The position numbers and the translations under genes were made by a program. Positions 1 to 5,465 of a stretch of 5,874 bases of DNA are shown here, in pieces (position 1 is the first letter of the stretch; each line of letters starts with the position of its first letter). The stretch is from JBDSLU01 sp039916225 (GTDB lineage: Bacteria > Acidobacteriota > Vicinamibacteria > Vicinamibacterales > Vicinamibacteraceae). The notes beneath the pieces were generated by a model. It did not search any database. It saw nothing but the letters and a program-made list of their open reading frames with translations, and was not told the DNA's origin. The DNA lies in assembly GCA_039916225.1 (NCBI GenBank), contig JBDSLU010000153.1, forward strand, positions 1-5,874, written 5' to 3'.

Positions 1-57
1 CGGCTGCTATGCGCCACGCTGGGCGCGCGGCGGCGCCGTCCCGCGGGCGGCAGTTGT

Positions 58-288
58 CTACGAGTTCATCGAGCACGATCCGGCGCCGCGCGGATCCCCG
101 CACGAGCCACACGGGCCCGGCGCCGCCGACCGCATCGCGCTGGCGCCGCCGGTGCTCACCGCGAACGTCGAGAACTCGCGGGCCAGCGTCCCGCTGCCGC
201 AGGTCGGGCAGCACGGCGCCTCGGAGCCTCGAACCAGCGTCTCGAACCGGTGCTGGCACCCCTCGCAGCGGAACTCGTAGATCGGCAT
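58..288 (-). CDS. FmdB-family zinc-ribbon protein
   Basis: A 76-residue protein opening with MPIYEFRCEGC, the hallmark of the FmdB/CxxC_CxxC_SSSS regulatory-protein family. One zinc ribbon is visible: Cys8 and Cys11 (CEGC) pair with Cys27 and Cys30 (CPTCG). After a Ser/Ala/Gly linker the tail carries three more cysteines (Cys60, Cys63, Cys72, in GPCGSCGDPR and GSCS), a tail often seen in this family. The family is widespread and poorly characterised; a DNA-binding or regulatory role has been proposed but no precise function can be given. An ATG 45 codons upstream is open, but the conserved MPIYEF start fits the family and the extra residues look like translated non-coding DNA. No convincing Shine-Dalgarno precedes the ATG, and a TATACT element ends only 8 nt upstream. 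It is separated from the upstream tRNA-Ala by a hairpin, so it is probably its own transcription unit. Confidence 0.88.
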   Translation of the reverse strand: MPIYEFRCEGCQHRFETLVRGSEAPCCPTCGSGTLAREFSTFAVSTGGASAMRSAAPGPCGSCGDPRGAGSCSMNS

Positions 289-302
289 ACGGTCCAAGTA
301 TA
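289..302 (-). promoter_or_regulatory. Candidate -10 element of fmdB, close to the start codon
   Basis: On the minus strand TATACT (302 to 297) lies 8 nt before the fmdB ATG at 288. Transcription would then start at or within about 2 nt of the A of the ATG, giving a leaderless or nearly leaderless mRNA. No -35 box is visible at the usual spacing. The same hexamer occurs before pyrH and pfkA in this window, which supports it as the local -10 form. Confidence 0.45.
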
Positions 303-444
303 GCCACCTGCGCACGCCGCGCCCGCGTGCCGCGCCGGCGTCGAGACGGGGCGGCCGCAGCGTCGAATAGCAGTGCTCGTTTGAAGGGCTGCCGCGCCGG
401 GCGTGAGAGCCCGGCGCAAACACCGCAGCCCCGCATGCGCTGCC

Positions 445-469
445 GCCGCCGCCCTGAGGGGGCGGCGGC
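445..469 (-). terminator. GC-rich hairpin downstream of tRNA-Ala
   Basis: A perfect 10-bp stem (445-454 with 460-469) closes a 5-nt loop (455-459). It begins 7 nt beyond the CCA end of the tRNA in its direction of transcription. No T-tract follows, so it is either a non-canonical terminator or a structure marking the 3' end for processing. Confidence 0.5.
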
Positions 470-476
470 CAACATG

Positions 477-552
477 TGGTGGACGGCGCGAGGATCGAAC
501 TCGCGACCTCAGCGTTGCGAACGCTGCGCTCTCCCAGCTGAGCTAGCCGCCC
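477..552 (-). tRNA. tRNA-Ala (anticodon CGC)
   Basis: Read on the minus strand, this folds into a complete 76-nt cloverleaf with encoded CCA. The acceptor arms are GGGCGGC and GCCGTCC and include the G3:U70 wobble pair, the main identity element for alanyl-tRNA synthetase. The D stem is GCTC/GAGC with an 8-nt loop. The anticodon stem CAGCG/CGCTG closes loop TTCGCAA, placing anticodon CGC at 517-519, which reads Ala codon GCG. The variable loop has 5 nt and the T arm is GCGAG-TTCGATC-CTCGC. The discriminator base is A, as expected for alanine. It is divergent from pfkA and has its own predicted promoter about 70 nt upstream. GCG is a common codon in this GC-rich sequence, so a dedicated CGC isoacceptor makes sense. 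Confidence 0.97.
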
Positions 553-619
553 ACGAAGAGGGGTGTCGGTGGACGTCGCGGCCCCGTGCGAGGACCGTCA
601 CCGTGCCGACAAGACGGGC

Positions 620-648
620 AGTGTAGCATCCGACCGACATGTCCGCAA
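620..648 (-). promoter_or_regulatory. Predicted sigma-70-type promoter of tRNA-Ala
   Basis: On the minus strand, TTGCGG (648 to 643) and TACACT (625 to 620) are separated by exactly 17 nt. TGC directly before the -10 supplies an extended -10 motif. The predicted start is near 613, giving a 5' leader of about 60 nt to be removed by RNase P. Confidence 0.55.
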
Positions 649-660
649 CTCTCAGGGCAA

Positions 661-676
661 CAGACATTTCTGTCTG
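661..676. promoter_or_regulatory. Palindrome midway between divergent promoters (possible operator)
   Basis: CAGACA-TTTC-TGTCTG is a perfect 6-bp inverted repeat with a 4-nt spacer. Its centre (668.5) lies almost exactly midway between the predicted transcription starts of tRNA-Ala (about 613) and pfkA (about 721). It is AT-richer than its surroundings. It could be a regulator binding site; a small hairpin in RNA is the alternative. Confidence 0.35.
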
Positions 677-705
677 ATCGGCTAAGGGCTCCCTCCTACT
701 TCGGA

Positions 706-714
706 TGCTATACT
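706..714 (+). promoter_or_regulatory. Extended -10 promoter element of pfkA
   Basis: TGC-TATACT is an extended -10 motif (TATACT at 709-714). No recognisable -35 hexamer lies 16-18 nt upstream, as is common for extended -10 promoters. Transcription from about 721 would give a leader of about 60 nt before the pfkA ATG, unlike the near-leaderless arrangement seen at fmdB and pyrH. Confidence 0.5.
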
Positions 715-781
715 TCAGGTCGATTTCACGACGATACGGCTCGGCCATCGGTGCACGCGGCCGGACCTGAAGACACTCACT

Positions 782-1876
782 ATGAAAACGATTCGGCGCA
801 TCGGAGTACTGACCGGCGGCGGCGACGCCCCGGGGTTGAACGCGGTCATTCGTGCCGTGGTCAAGTCGGCCCACAATCACGGCATCGCCTGCCTCGGTCT
901 CGAGGACAGCTTCGACGGGCTCATCGAGCCCAACCGGCACCGGGTCCTCACCCCGAAAGACGTCACCGGGATCCTGCGCGTCGGCGGCACCATCCTCGGC
1001 ACGGTCAATCGCGGCAACCCGTTCCTCTACCCGGTCGAAACGAGCGACGGCAAGCGCGACTACTCGCAGCGCTGCATCGACATGTTCCACCAGCTGGGCC
1101 TCGACGGCCTGGTGGTGATTGGCGGCGACGGTACCCTGGCGATCGCCCATGAGTTCGCCAAGCGCGGCATTCCGCTGGTCGGCGTGCCGAAGACGATCGA
1201 CAACGACATCGTCGAGACCACCAACTGCTTCGGCTTCGACACCGCGGTCAGCTTCGCGACCGACGCCATCGATCGGCTGCACACCACCGCCGAAGCGCAC
1301 CATCGCATCATGGTGGCCGAGGTGATGGGCCGCTACGCTGGCTGGATCGCGCTGCACGCCGGCGTCGCCGGCGGCGCCGATGCCATCCTGATCCCGGAAA
1401 TTCCCTACGACATCGACCTGGTCGCCGAGCGGGTCATGGCCCGCGAGAAGTGGGGCGCGAGCTTCTCGATCGTCGTCGTCGCCGAAGGCGCCGTCCCCAA
1501 GGATGGCAAGCGTCACCTGATCCAGGAAGCGCATGGCGGCAACGTCGAGCGCCTGGGTGGGGCGGCCACCGCGGTCTCGGCCCAGCTCGGCAAGCTCACC
1601 AAGAAGGAAACCCGCAGCGTGGTGCTCGGGCACCTGCAGCGCGGCGGTGCGCCGACCAGCTTCGACCGTGTCCTGGCGACCCGCTTCGGCGGCAAGGCCG
1701 TCCAGCTCCTGATCGACGGCGACGTCGACAAGATGGTGGCGTTCCACCCGCCGGCGATCGTCGGTGTGCCGCTCGAGAGCATCGTCGGCCGCACCAAGAA
1801 CGTTCCCCTCGACAGCGATCTCATGGCCACGGCGCGGGCCCTCGGCGTCAGCTTCGGCGACGACGTCGGCGTCTGA
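782..1876 (+). CDS. pfkA: 6-phosphofructokinase, group III / mixed ATP-or-PPi type
   Basis: A 364-residue phosphofructokinase that phosphorylates fructose 6-phosphate to fructose 1,6-bisphosphate in the cytoplasm. The N-terminal loop TGGGDAPGLN (11-20) binds the phosphoryl donor. GGDGT (114-118) follows. PKTIDND (136-142) holds catalytic Asp140, and MGR (182-184) and HLQRGG (284-289) contact the sugar phosphate; the stretch from Arg278 to Arg296 fits the classic PFK signature. Gly117 matches Gly104 of the E. coli enzyme, which permits ATP, but Lys137 matches position 124, where PPi-dependent enzymes carry Lys and E. coli has Gly. This combination is known in group III ATP enzymes such as one from Streptomyces coelicolor, so ATP use is favoured but not proven. 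Length exceeds the roughly 320 residues of E. coli PfkA. The ATG gives the family-typical RRIGVLTGGGD start; no strong Shine-Dalgarno is visible. It converges on ansA. Confidence 0.95.
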   Translation: MKTIRRIGVLTGGGDAPGLNAVIRAVVKSAHNHGIACLGLEDSFDGLIEPNRHRVLTPKDVTGILRVGGTILGTVNRGNPFLYPVETSDGKRDYSQRCIDMFHQLGLDGLVVIGGDGTLAIAHEFAKRGIPLVGVPKTIDNDIVETTNCFGFDTAVSFATDAIDRLHTTAEAHHRIMVAEVMGRYAGWIALHAGVAGGADAILIPEIPYDIDLVAERVMAREKWGASFSIVVVAEGAVPKDGKRHLIQEAHGGNVERLGGAATAVSAQLGKLTKKETRSVVLGHLQRGGAPTSFDRVLATRFGGKAVQLLIDGDVDKMVAFHPPAIVGVPLESIVGRTKNVPLDSDLMATARALGVSFGDDVGV

Positions 1877-1959
1877 TTCTGAGTTTGTTGGCGACCTCAC
1901 GGCGCCTCCGGCGGCCATTCGGCCTCGGCGTCCGTGGCCCCTCAGGAACGGTCGCGGCA

Positions 1960-1986
1960 GCCCTCGTCGTGTGTCGTCACGAGGGC
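1960..1986. terminator. Hairpin between convergent pfkA and ansA
   Basis: An 8-bp perfect stem (1960-1967 with 1979-1986; arms GCCCTCGT and ACGAGGGC) closes an 11-nt loop. It lies 83 nt after the pfkA stop and 7 nt beyond the ansA stop. Being symmetrical, it could end transcripts from both sides, but there is no T-tract on either strand, so this is tentative. The rest of the gap (1877-1959) shows nothing recognisable. Confidence 0.4.
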
Positions 1987-1993
1987 GGCGCGG

Positions 1994-2995
1994 CTACGCC
2001 GTTTCCGTGAAGATCGCCTTCAGCGCATCGTGCTCGCGCGAGCAGGCCAGCGCGACCATCAGCTTCATCCGGGCCTTGAGGCCATTCAGGCGGCCGGCGA
2101 AGATGACGCCGAGCTGGGCGAGGTCGTGCCCGCCGCCGTCGTAGCCGTAGCGTTCCTGCACGCTGCCGGCGCCGTAGCGTGAGGCCAGCACCACGGGCAC
2201 ACCGGCGGCCGTCGCCGCCTCGATCCCGGGCTTCATCGCCGGCGGCAGGTTGCCGCGGCCCATCGCCTCGATGACGATGCCCGTCGCGCCAGCAGCCAGG
2301 CTGCAGCGCAGGAACCGATCGTCGGTCCCCGCCGCCGACTTCACCAGATCCACCGTCGCCTCGAGCCGCCCCACCCGGAGGCCGGTGTCGGCGCCGGCGC
2401 CGGTCCAGGCGCCGTGCCGGGTCGCGCGGCGGACGTAGAGCACCTTGCCGGCGTCGAGGACGCCGACCGGCCCGAACTCCGGCGAGGCGAACGATCCGGC
2501 CGATTCGGTGTGGATCTTCTGCGCCTCGGAGGCGGTCAGGATCTGCTCGTTCATCACCACCAGGACGCCGCGCGCCGTCGACTCGGCGTCGGCGGCCACG
2601 CGGACTGCGGCGAGCAGGTTGGCCGGGCCGTCCCAGCCGGCCTCGGAGATCGTGCGGATGGCGCCGACCATGACCACCGGCTTTTCGGAGAGGAGCAGCA
2701 GGTCGAGGAGGTAGGCCGTCTCCTCGAGCGTGTCGGTGCCGTGCGTGACGACCAGGCCCTGCACGTCCGGCCGCTCCAGCCACGCCGCGGCGCGCCGGGC
2801 CAGCCGCCACATGTGCTCGGGGGTGACGTGCGGCCCAGGCAGGCGCGAGACGTCCTCGCACTCGACCTCGGCAATCGCCGCGAGGCCGGGCACGTGTTCG
2901 AGGATGTCCTGACCGGAGAGGGCGGGGACGGCCGCACCCGTTGCCGGGTCGAGCCGCATCGAGATGGTGCCGCCGGTGAAGAGGATGGGGACCAC
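1994..2995 (-). CDS. ansA: L-asparaginase, cytoplasmic type
   Basis: A 333-residue asparaginase/glutaminase-family enzyme that hydrolyses L-asparagine to aspartate and ammonia. The N-terminus enters the first signature at once (FTGGTISM, 6-13), with Thr10 as the expected nucleophile. The second signature is VVTHGTDTLEET (82-93), where Thr87-Asp88 form the second catalytic pair, and Lys160 fits the conserved Lys of the second triad. Ser50 is the likely substrate-binding Ser. Length matches the usual 320-350 residues. There is no signal peptide, so the enzyme should be cytoplasmic (type I-like). The start is GTG, chosen because GGAG (3001-3004) sits 5 nt upstream and no room remains before the conserved strand. 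It follows frr by 59 nt in the same direction and may be read through from the translation operon, though two hairpins lie between them. Glutaminase side activity cannot be excluded. Confidence 0.9.
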   Translation of the reverse strand: MVPILFTGGTISMRLDPATGAAVPALSGQDILEHVPGLAAIAEVECEDVSRLPGPHVTPEHMWRLARRAAAWLERPDVQGLVVTHGTDTLEETAYLLDLLLLSEKPVVMVGAIRTISEAGWDGPANLLAAVRVAADAESTARGVLVVMNEQILTASEAQKIHTESAGSFASPEFGPVGVLDAGKVLYVRRATRHGAWTGAGADTGLRVGRLEATVDLVKSAAGTDDRFLRCSLAAGATGIVIEAMGRGNLPPAMKPGIEAATAAGVPVVLASRYGAGSVQERYGYDGGGHDLAQLGVIFAGRLNGLKARMKLMVALACSREHDALKAIFTETA

Positions 2996-3005
2996 GAGAT
3001 CTCCG

Positions 3006-3055
3006 GCGCGCGTCCGAGGCCGGCTCGCGCGCGGTGCTGGCCCCCCGTCGGGGGC
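3006..3055 (-). other. Two consecutive hairpins between frr and ansA
   Basis: The first in the transcript (3055-3040) has a 6-bp stem GCCCCC/GGGGGC with a 4-nt loop, and its first base is the last base of the frr stop codon. The second has a 7-bp stem (3032-3026 with 3012-3006) and a further internal CCG/CGG pairing; it ends 2 nt before the ansA Shine-Dalgarno. Neither has a T-tract. They could act as weak terminators, processing or stability structures, or modulate ansA translation. Confidence 0.4.
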
Positions 3056-3624
3056 TACCGGGTGAGGAGCTCGCCGTCTTTCTTCTTCTGCATCTCGTCC
3101 ACGGTGGCGACGTGCGCGTCGGTCGTCTTCTGGACGTCATCGAGCGCGCGGCGCTCGTCGTCCTCCGAGATGCCGTGATCCTTGAGCAGTTTCTTCAGCC
3201 GATCGTTGGCGTCGCGGCGCACCTGGCGGACGCCGTTGCGGCCCTCCTCGGCGTACTTGTGCACCAGCTTCGACATTTCCTTGCGCCGCTCCTCGGTGAG
3301 CGGCGGCAGGGGGATGCGGATGACCTTGCCGTCATTGGCCGGGTTGAGGCCGAGGCTCGAGGCCCGGATCGCCTTTTCGACGGCGCCCATCAGCGTGGGA
3401 TCGAACGGCTGCGCCACGATGAGCGTCGGCTCGGGGACCGACAGGGCCGCCACCTGGTTGAGCGGCACCATCGAGCCGTAGGCTTCGACCTGCACCGGGT
3501 CGAGGAGCGTCACCGATGCGCGACCGGTGCGGACCCCACCCAGCTCGCGCTTGAGGTGCTCCAGTACCGTGTCCATCCGCTTCGTGACTTCGGCATGCAG
3601 GGTTTTGATGTCGGTGACGTCCAT
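3055..3624 (-). CDS. frr: Ribosome recycling factor
   Basis: A 189-residue ribosome recycling factor, which with EF-G splits the post-termination ribosome into subunits. Length is close to the family's usual 185. Family landmarks are present: a helical N-terminus with GGVRTGRAS (29-37), the beta-domain region including DPVQVEAYGSMVPLNQVA (42-59), IRIPLPPLTEERRKE (102-116), and the hinge/helix VRQVRRDAND (132-141), which holds the arginines important for ribosome binding. The C-terminus is strongly charged and helical. The ATG at 3624 gives the standard MDVTDIKTLH start; the open frame 44 codons upstream overlaps pyrH and is not family-like. GAGGAG (3636-3641) lies 11 nt upstream, slightly farther than optimal. 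It follows pyrH by 26 nt, the classic pyrH-frr arrangement, so the two are almost certainly cotranscribed. Confidence 0.97.
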   Translation of the reverse strand: MDVTDIKTLHAEVTKRMDTVLEHLKRELGGVRTGRASVTLLDPVQVEAYGSMVPLNQVAALSVPEPTLIVAQPFDPTLMGAVEKAIRASSLGLNPANDGKVIRIPLPPLTEERRKEMSKLVHKYAEEGRNGVRQVRRDANDRLKKLLKDHGISEDDERRALDDVQKTTDAHVATVDEMQKKKDGELLTR

Positions 3625-3650
3625 TGCGGCCGCGGCTCCTCGGCGAACGA

Positions 3651-4361
3651 TCAGGCGGTGACGAGCGACCCGACCGGCTCGCCCATGACGGCGCGCACCA
3701 GGTTGCCCGGCTTCCGCAGGTTGAAGATCACGATGGGCAGCTTGTTGTCCATGCACAGCGAGATCGCTGTCGTGTCCATCACCTTCAGGCCGCGTTCGAG
3801 CACGTTCAGATACGAGATCTGATCGAAGCGCGTCGCCTCGGGATGGAGCATGGGGTCGGCGGTGTAGATGCCGTCGACCTTGGTGCCCTTCAGGATGACG
3901 TCGGCCTTGATCTCCATGGCGCGGAGCGCGGCCGCCGTATCGGTAGTGAAGTAGGGGTTGCCGGTGCCGGCGGCGAAGACCACCACGCGGCCCTTTTCCA
4001 GATGGCGGATGGCGCGGCGCCGGATGAATGGCTCGGCCACGGCGCGCATCTCGATGGCGGTGAGGACGCGCGTCGTGACGTTGAGGTGCTCGAGCGCATC
4101 CTGCAGCGCCAGGGCGTTGATCACCGTTGCCAGCATCCCCATGTAGTCGGCGGTGGAGCGATCCATGCCGCGCGCATTGGCGGCGATGCCGCGGAAGATG
4201 TTGCCGCCGCCGATGACGATGGCGGCTTGGATGCCGCGACTCTGGATGTCCGCGATTTCGCTGGCGATCTGGTTGGCGACGATCGGGTCGACGCCAAATT
4301 TCTGCTCGCCCATCAGGGCTTCGCCGGACAACTTCAGGAGAACACGCTGATAGGCGGGCAT
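3651..4361 (-). CDS. pyrH: UMP kinase
   Basis: A 236-residue bacterial UMP kinase that converts UMP and ATP to UDP and ADP, feeding UTP, CTP and dTTP synthesis. It belongs to the amino-acid kinase fold and usually forms a hexamer regulated by GTP and UTP. Motifs: LLKLSGEAL (8-16), with Lys10 in phosphoryl transfer; GGGNIFRG (51-58), a nucleotide-binding glycine loop; ADYMGMLAT (71-79), with Asp72 in the UMP site; AGTGNPYFTTDTAA (131-144); and KGTKVDGIYTADP (159-171, approximate). Length is typical (about 240). The start MPAYQRVLLKLSG fits the family; an ATG 20 codons upstream would add basic non-family residues reaching into the intergenic hairpin. There is no Shine-Dalgarno before the chosen ATG, and a TATACT element ends 9 nt upstream, suggesting a leaderless message separate from tsf. 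It forms a close pair with frr. Confidence 0.97.
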   Translation of the reverse strand: MPAYQRVLLKLSGEALMGEQKFGVDPIVANQIASEIADIQSRGIQAAIVIGGGNIFRGIAANARGMDRSTADYMGMLATVINALALQDALEHLNVTTRVLTAIEMRAVAEPFIRRRAIRHLEKGRVVVFAAGTGNPYFTTDTAAALRAMEIKADVILKGTKVDGIYTADPMLHPEATRFDQISYLNVLERGLKVMDTTAISLCMDNKLPIVIFNLRKPGNLVRAVMGEPVGSLVTA

Positions 4362-4376
4362 GCGGTCGCTAGTATA
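4362..4376 (-). promoter_or_regulatory. Candidate -10 element of pyrH-frr, close to the start codon
   Basis: On the minus strand TATACT (4376 to 4371) lies 9 nt before the pyrH ATG. The predicted start of transcription falls within 0-3 nt of that ATG. The 9 nt between (AGCGACCGC) contain no Shine-Dalgarno, consistent with leaderless initiation. No -35 hexamer is visible; its position would fall inside the upstream hairpin. Confidence 0.45.
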
Positions 4377-4391
4377 TCGGTTCCGAGGAAA

Positions 4392-4418
4392 CGGCGGACG
4401 CCCGAGCGGGCGCCGCCG
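4392..4418 (-). terminator. Strong GC hairpin between tsf and pyrH
   Basis: Arms CGGCGG/CCGCCG and CGCCCG/CGGGCG stack into a 12-bp stem with one bulged base (4398) and a very small loop (4405-4406; opening the last pair gives 4 nt). It starts 9 nt after the tsf stop codon. In the tsf transcript it is followed by TTTCCT, a short imperfect T-rich stretch. It probably ends or attenuates tsf transcription before the separate pyrH promoter. Confidence 0.5.
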
Positions 4419-4427
4419 CACCAGCGA

Positions 4428-5324
4428 CTAGGCCGATTCGCCGACCTTGAAGCGGACGAAGCGGCTCACCGTAATCGGTCCGCCGATGGTCTTGGCGGCG
4501 TTGGCGATGACCTGGGCCACCGTCGTCTTCGGGTCGCGGATGCTCGGCTGGTCGGGGAGCACCGCGACGCCGTAGTAGCTGCCCAGCTTGCCCTCGACGA
4601 TCTTCTCGATCACGTTGGCCGGCTTGCCGCTGTTCTCCATCTGCGCGCGGTAGATGTTCTTCTCCTGCTCGATGACCGACGCCGGCACTTCCTCGCGCGT
4701 GGCGTAGGACGGGCTCGCCGCGGCGATCTGCATCGCCACTTCGCGGACGAGCGTCTGCACGGCGTCGCCGCCGCGGGCGTCCGCCGGCACGCCCAGCAGC
4801 TCGACGAGCACGCCGATCTTGCCGCCGACGGCCTCGCCGCCCTCGGCACCGGCCGGCGCGTGCAGGTAGCTGCCGACCAGGCCGTCGCTCGTGAAGCGCG
4901 CCGCGCGTGAGATCGCCATGTTCTCGCCGGTGGTGGCGATCTTCTCGGCCACCTTCTGGCCGACGGAGCCGTCGGCCGCGGCGAGCGCCTGGGGATCCTC
5001 GGTCGACGGTGCGGCGAGCAGGTCGGCGGTGACCGACTGGACGAGGCCCTGGAAGGCCGGCGTGCGCGCCACGAAGTCGGTCTCGCAGTTCACCTCGGCG
5101 ACGACGCCGTCGGTGGCGTCCGCATTCAGGCGGACCGCGACCAGGCCTTCCTTCATCGTCCGGCCGGCCTTCTTCGCCACCTGCGCCATGCCCTTCTTGC
5201 GCAGGATGGTGATGGCCTCGTCCACGTCGCCGTTCGCTTCGGTCAGCGCCGTCTTGCAGTCCATCATGCCGGCGCCGGTGCGCTCGCGCAGGGCCTTGAC
5301 GTCAGTTGCGGTAATCGTCGCCAT
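4428..5324 (-). CDS. tsf: Translation elongation factor Ts
   Basis: A 298-residue EF-Ts, the guanine-nucleotide exchange factor that releases GDP from EF-Tu in the cytoplasm. The N-terminal UBA-like domain is clear (VKALRERTGAGMMDCKTAL, 9-27), followed by the linker with GRTMKEG (54-60) and the core motif NCETDFVAR (79-87), whose Thr-Asp-Phe-Val inserts near the EF-Tu nucleotide site. Two core subdomains follow (GSYLH at 151-155; EVAMQIAAASPSY at 195-207). The C-terminus DPKTTVAQVIANAAKTIGG...FVRFKVGE is typical of the family. Length is close to the usual 280-300. The ATG at 5324 gives the conserved MATITATDVKALRE start with GGAG (5331-5334) 6 nt upstream; an in-frame ATG 8 codons earlier overlaps this Shine-Dalgarno and is rejected. 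It lies 141 nt after rpsB, its usual partner. Confidence 0.97.
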   Translation of the reverse strand: MATITATDVKALRERTGAGMMDCKTALTEANGDVDEAITILRKKGMAQVAKKAGRTMKEGLVAVRLNADATDGVVAEVNCETDFVARTPAFQGLVQSVTADLLAAPSTEDPQALAAADGSVGQKVAEKIATTGENMAISRAARFTSDGLVGSYLHAPAGAEGGEAVGGKIGVLVELLGVPADARGGDAVQTLVREVAMQIAAASPSYATREEVPASVIEQEKNIYRAQMENSGKPANVIEKIVEGKLGSYYGVAVLPDQPSIRDPKTTVAQVIANAAKTIGGPITVSRFVRFKVGESA

Positions 5325-5339
5325 CGATGTCTCCACGAA

Positions 5340-5353
5340 AGTGAACACTCACT
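5340..5353 (-). other. Small hairpin just upstream of the tsf ribosome binding site
   Basis: Inverted repeat AGTGA-gtgt-TCACT (minus strand, 5353 to 5340): a 5-bp stem with a 4-nt loop, ending 5 nt before the GGAG of tsf. It is short and could occur by chance, but its position next to the Shine-Dalgarno could affect translation of tsf. Confidence 0.25.
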
Positions 5354-5354
5354 G

Positions 5355-5394
5355 CCCGATTGCACAGGCACCCAAAAACCCGATTGCGCAGGCA
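5355..5394 (-). repeat. Tandem 16-nt direct repeat in the tsf leader
   Basis: On the minus strand TGCCTGCGCAATCGGG (5394 to 5379) and TGCCTGTGCAATCGGG (5370 to 5355) differ at one base and are separated by TTTTTGGG, a period of 24 nt. The first copy, together with the preceding CCCG (5402-5399), can fold as CCCG/CGGG plus TTGC/GCAA with the T5 run directly after it, resembling a weak intrinsic terminator. It may be a small tandem duplication or a cis-regulatory element. Confidence 0.6.
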
Positions 5395-5414
5395 AAAACG
5401 GGGCGTACAAGGAA

Positions 5415-5443
5415 ACGCCGGCCGAAACGTGCTTGGCCGGCGT
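5415..5443 (-). terminator. Terminator or attenuator hairpin between rpsB and tsf
   Basis: A perfect 9-bp stem (5443-5435 with 5423-5415; arms ACGCCGGCC and GGCCGGCGT) closes an 11-nt loop and is followed in the transcript by TTCCTT. It lies 22 nt after the rpsB stop. It fits partial termination of rpsB messages before tsf, which would set the S2 to EF-Ts ratio. Confidence 0.55.
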
Positions 5444-5465
5444 CGCCCGACTCCCGAAAACAGCG

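Noticed and set aside
1..57. Possible start of another minus-strand gene downstream of fmdB
   Set aside because: A GTG codon is present near 17, but there is no Shine-Dalgarno and too few codons to judge before the window edge.
289..423. Upstream ATG that would extend FmdB by 45 residues
   Set aside because: The family begins at MPIYEF; the extension has no conserved features and would place the TATACT promoter inside the gene.
9..626. Plus-strand 205-codon open frame across fmdB and the tRNA
   Set aside because: It runs through the tRNA gene and consists of Arg/Ala/Pro-rich sequence. A second plus frame (2-281) opposite fmdB was also considered and dropped because FmdB has clear zinc-ribbon motifs.
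721..781. Possible riboswitch or leader peptide in the pfkA 5' leader
   Set aside because: The 60-nt leader shows no convincing stem set, no known motif and no short reading frame with a ribosome binding site.
509..1918. A 469-codon open frame on the minus strand opposite pfkA
   Set aside because: It overlaps the complete pfkA and the tRNA, reads as Asp/Val/Ala-rich low-complexity sequence typical of the antisense of GC-rich genes, and shows no family motifs.
2414..3178. Plus-strand open frame of 254 codons opposite ansA and frr
   Set aside because: It lies opposite conserved coding sequence, with no motif and no plausible ribosome binding site.
3625..3756. Upstream start that would extend frr by 44 residues into pyrH
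   Set aside because: The extension is an out-of-frame translation of the pyrH end; the ATG at 3624 gives the standard recycling-factor N-terminus with an upstream GAGGAG.
3624..4910. A 428-codon plus-strand open frame opposite pyrH and tsf
   Set aside because: It is the antisense shadow of two well-conserved genes, with a His/Asp/Arg-rich composition and no recognisable domain.
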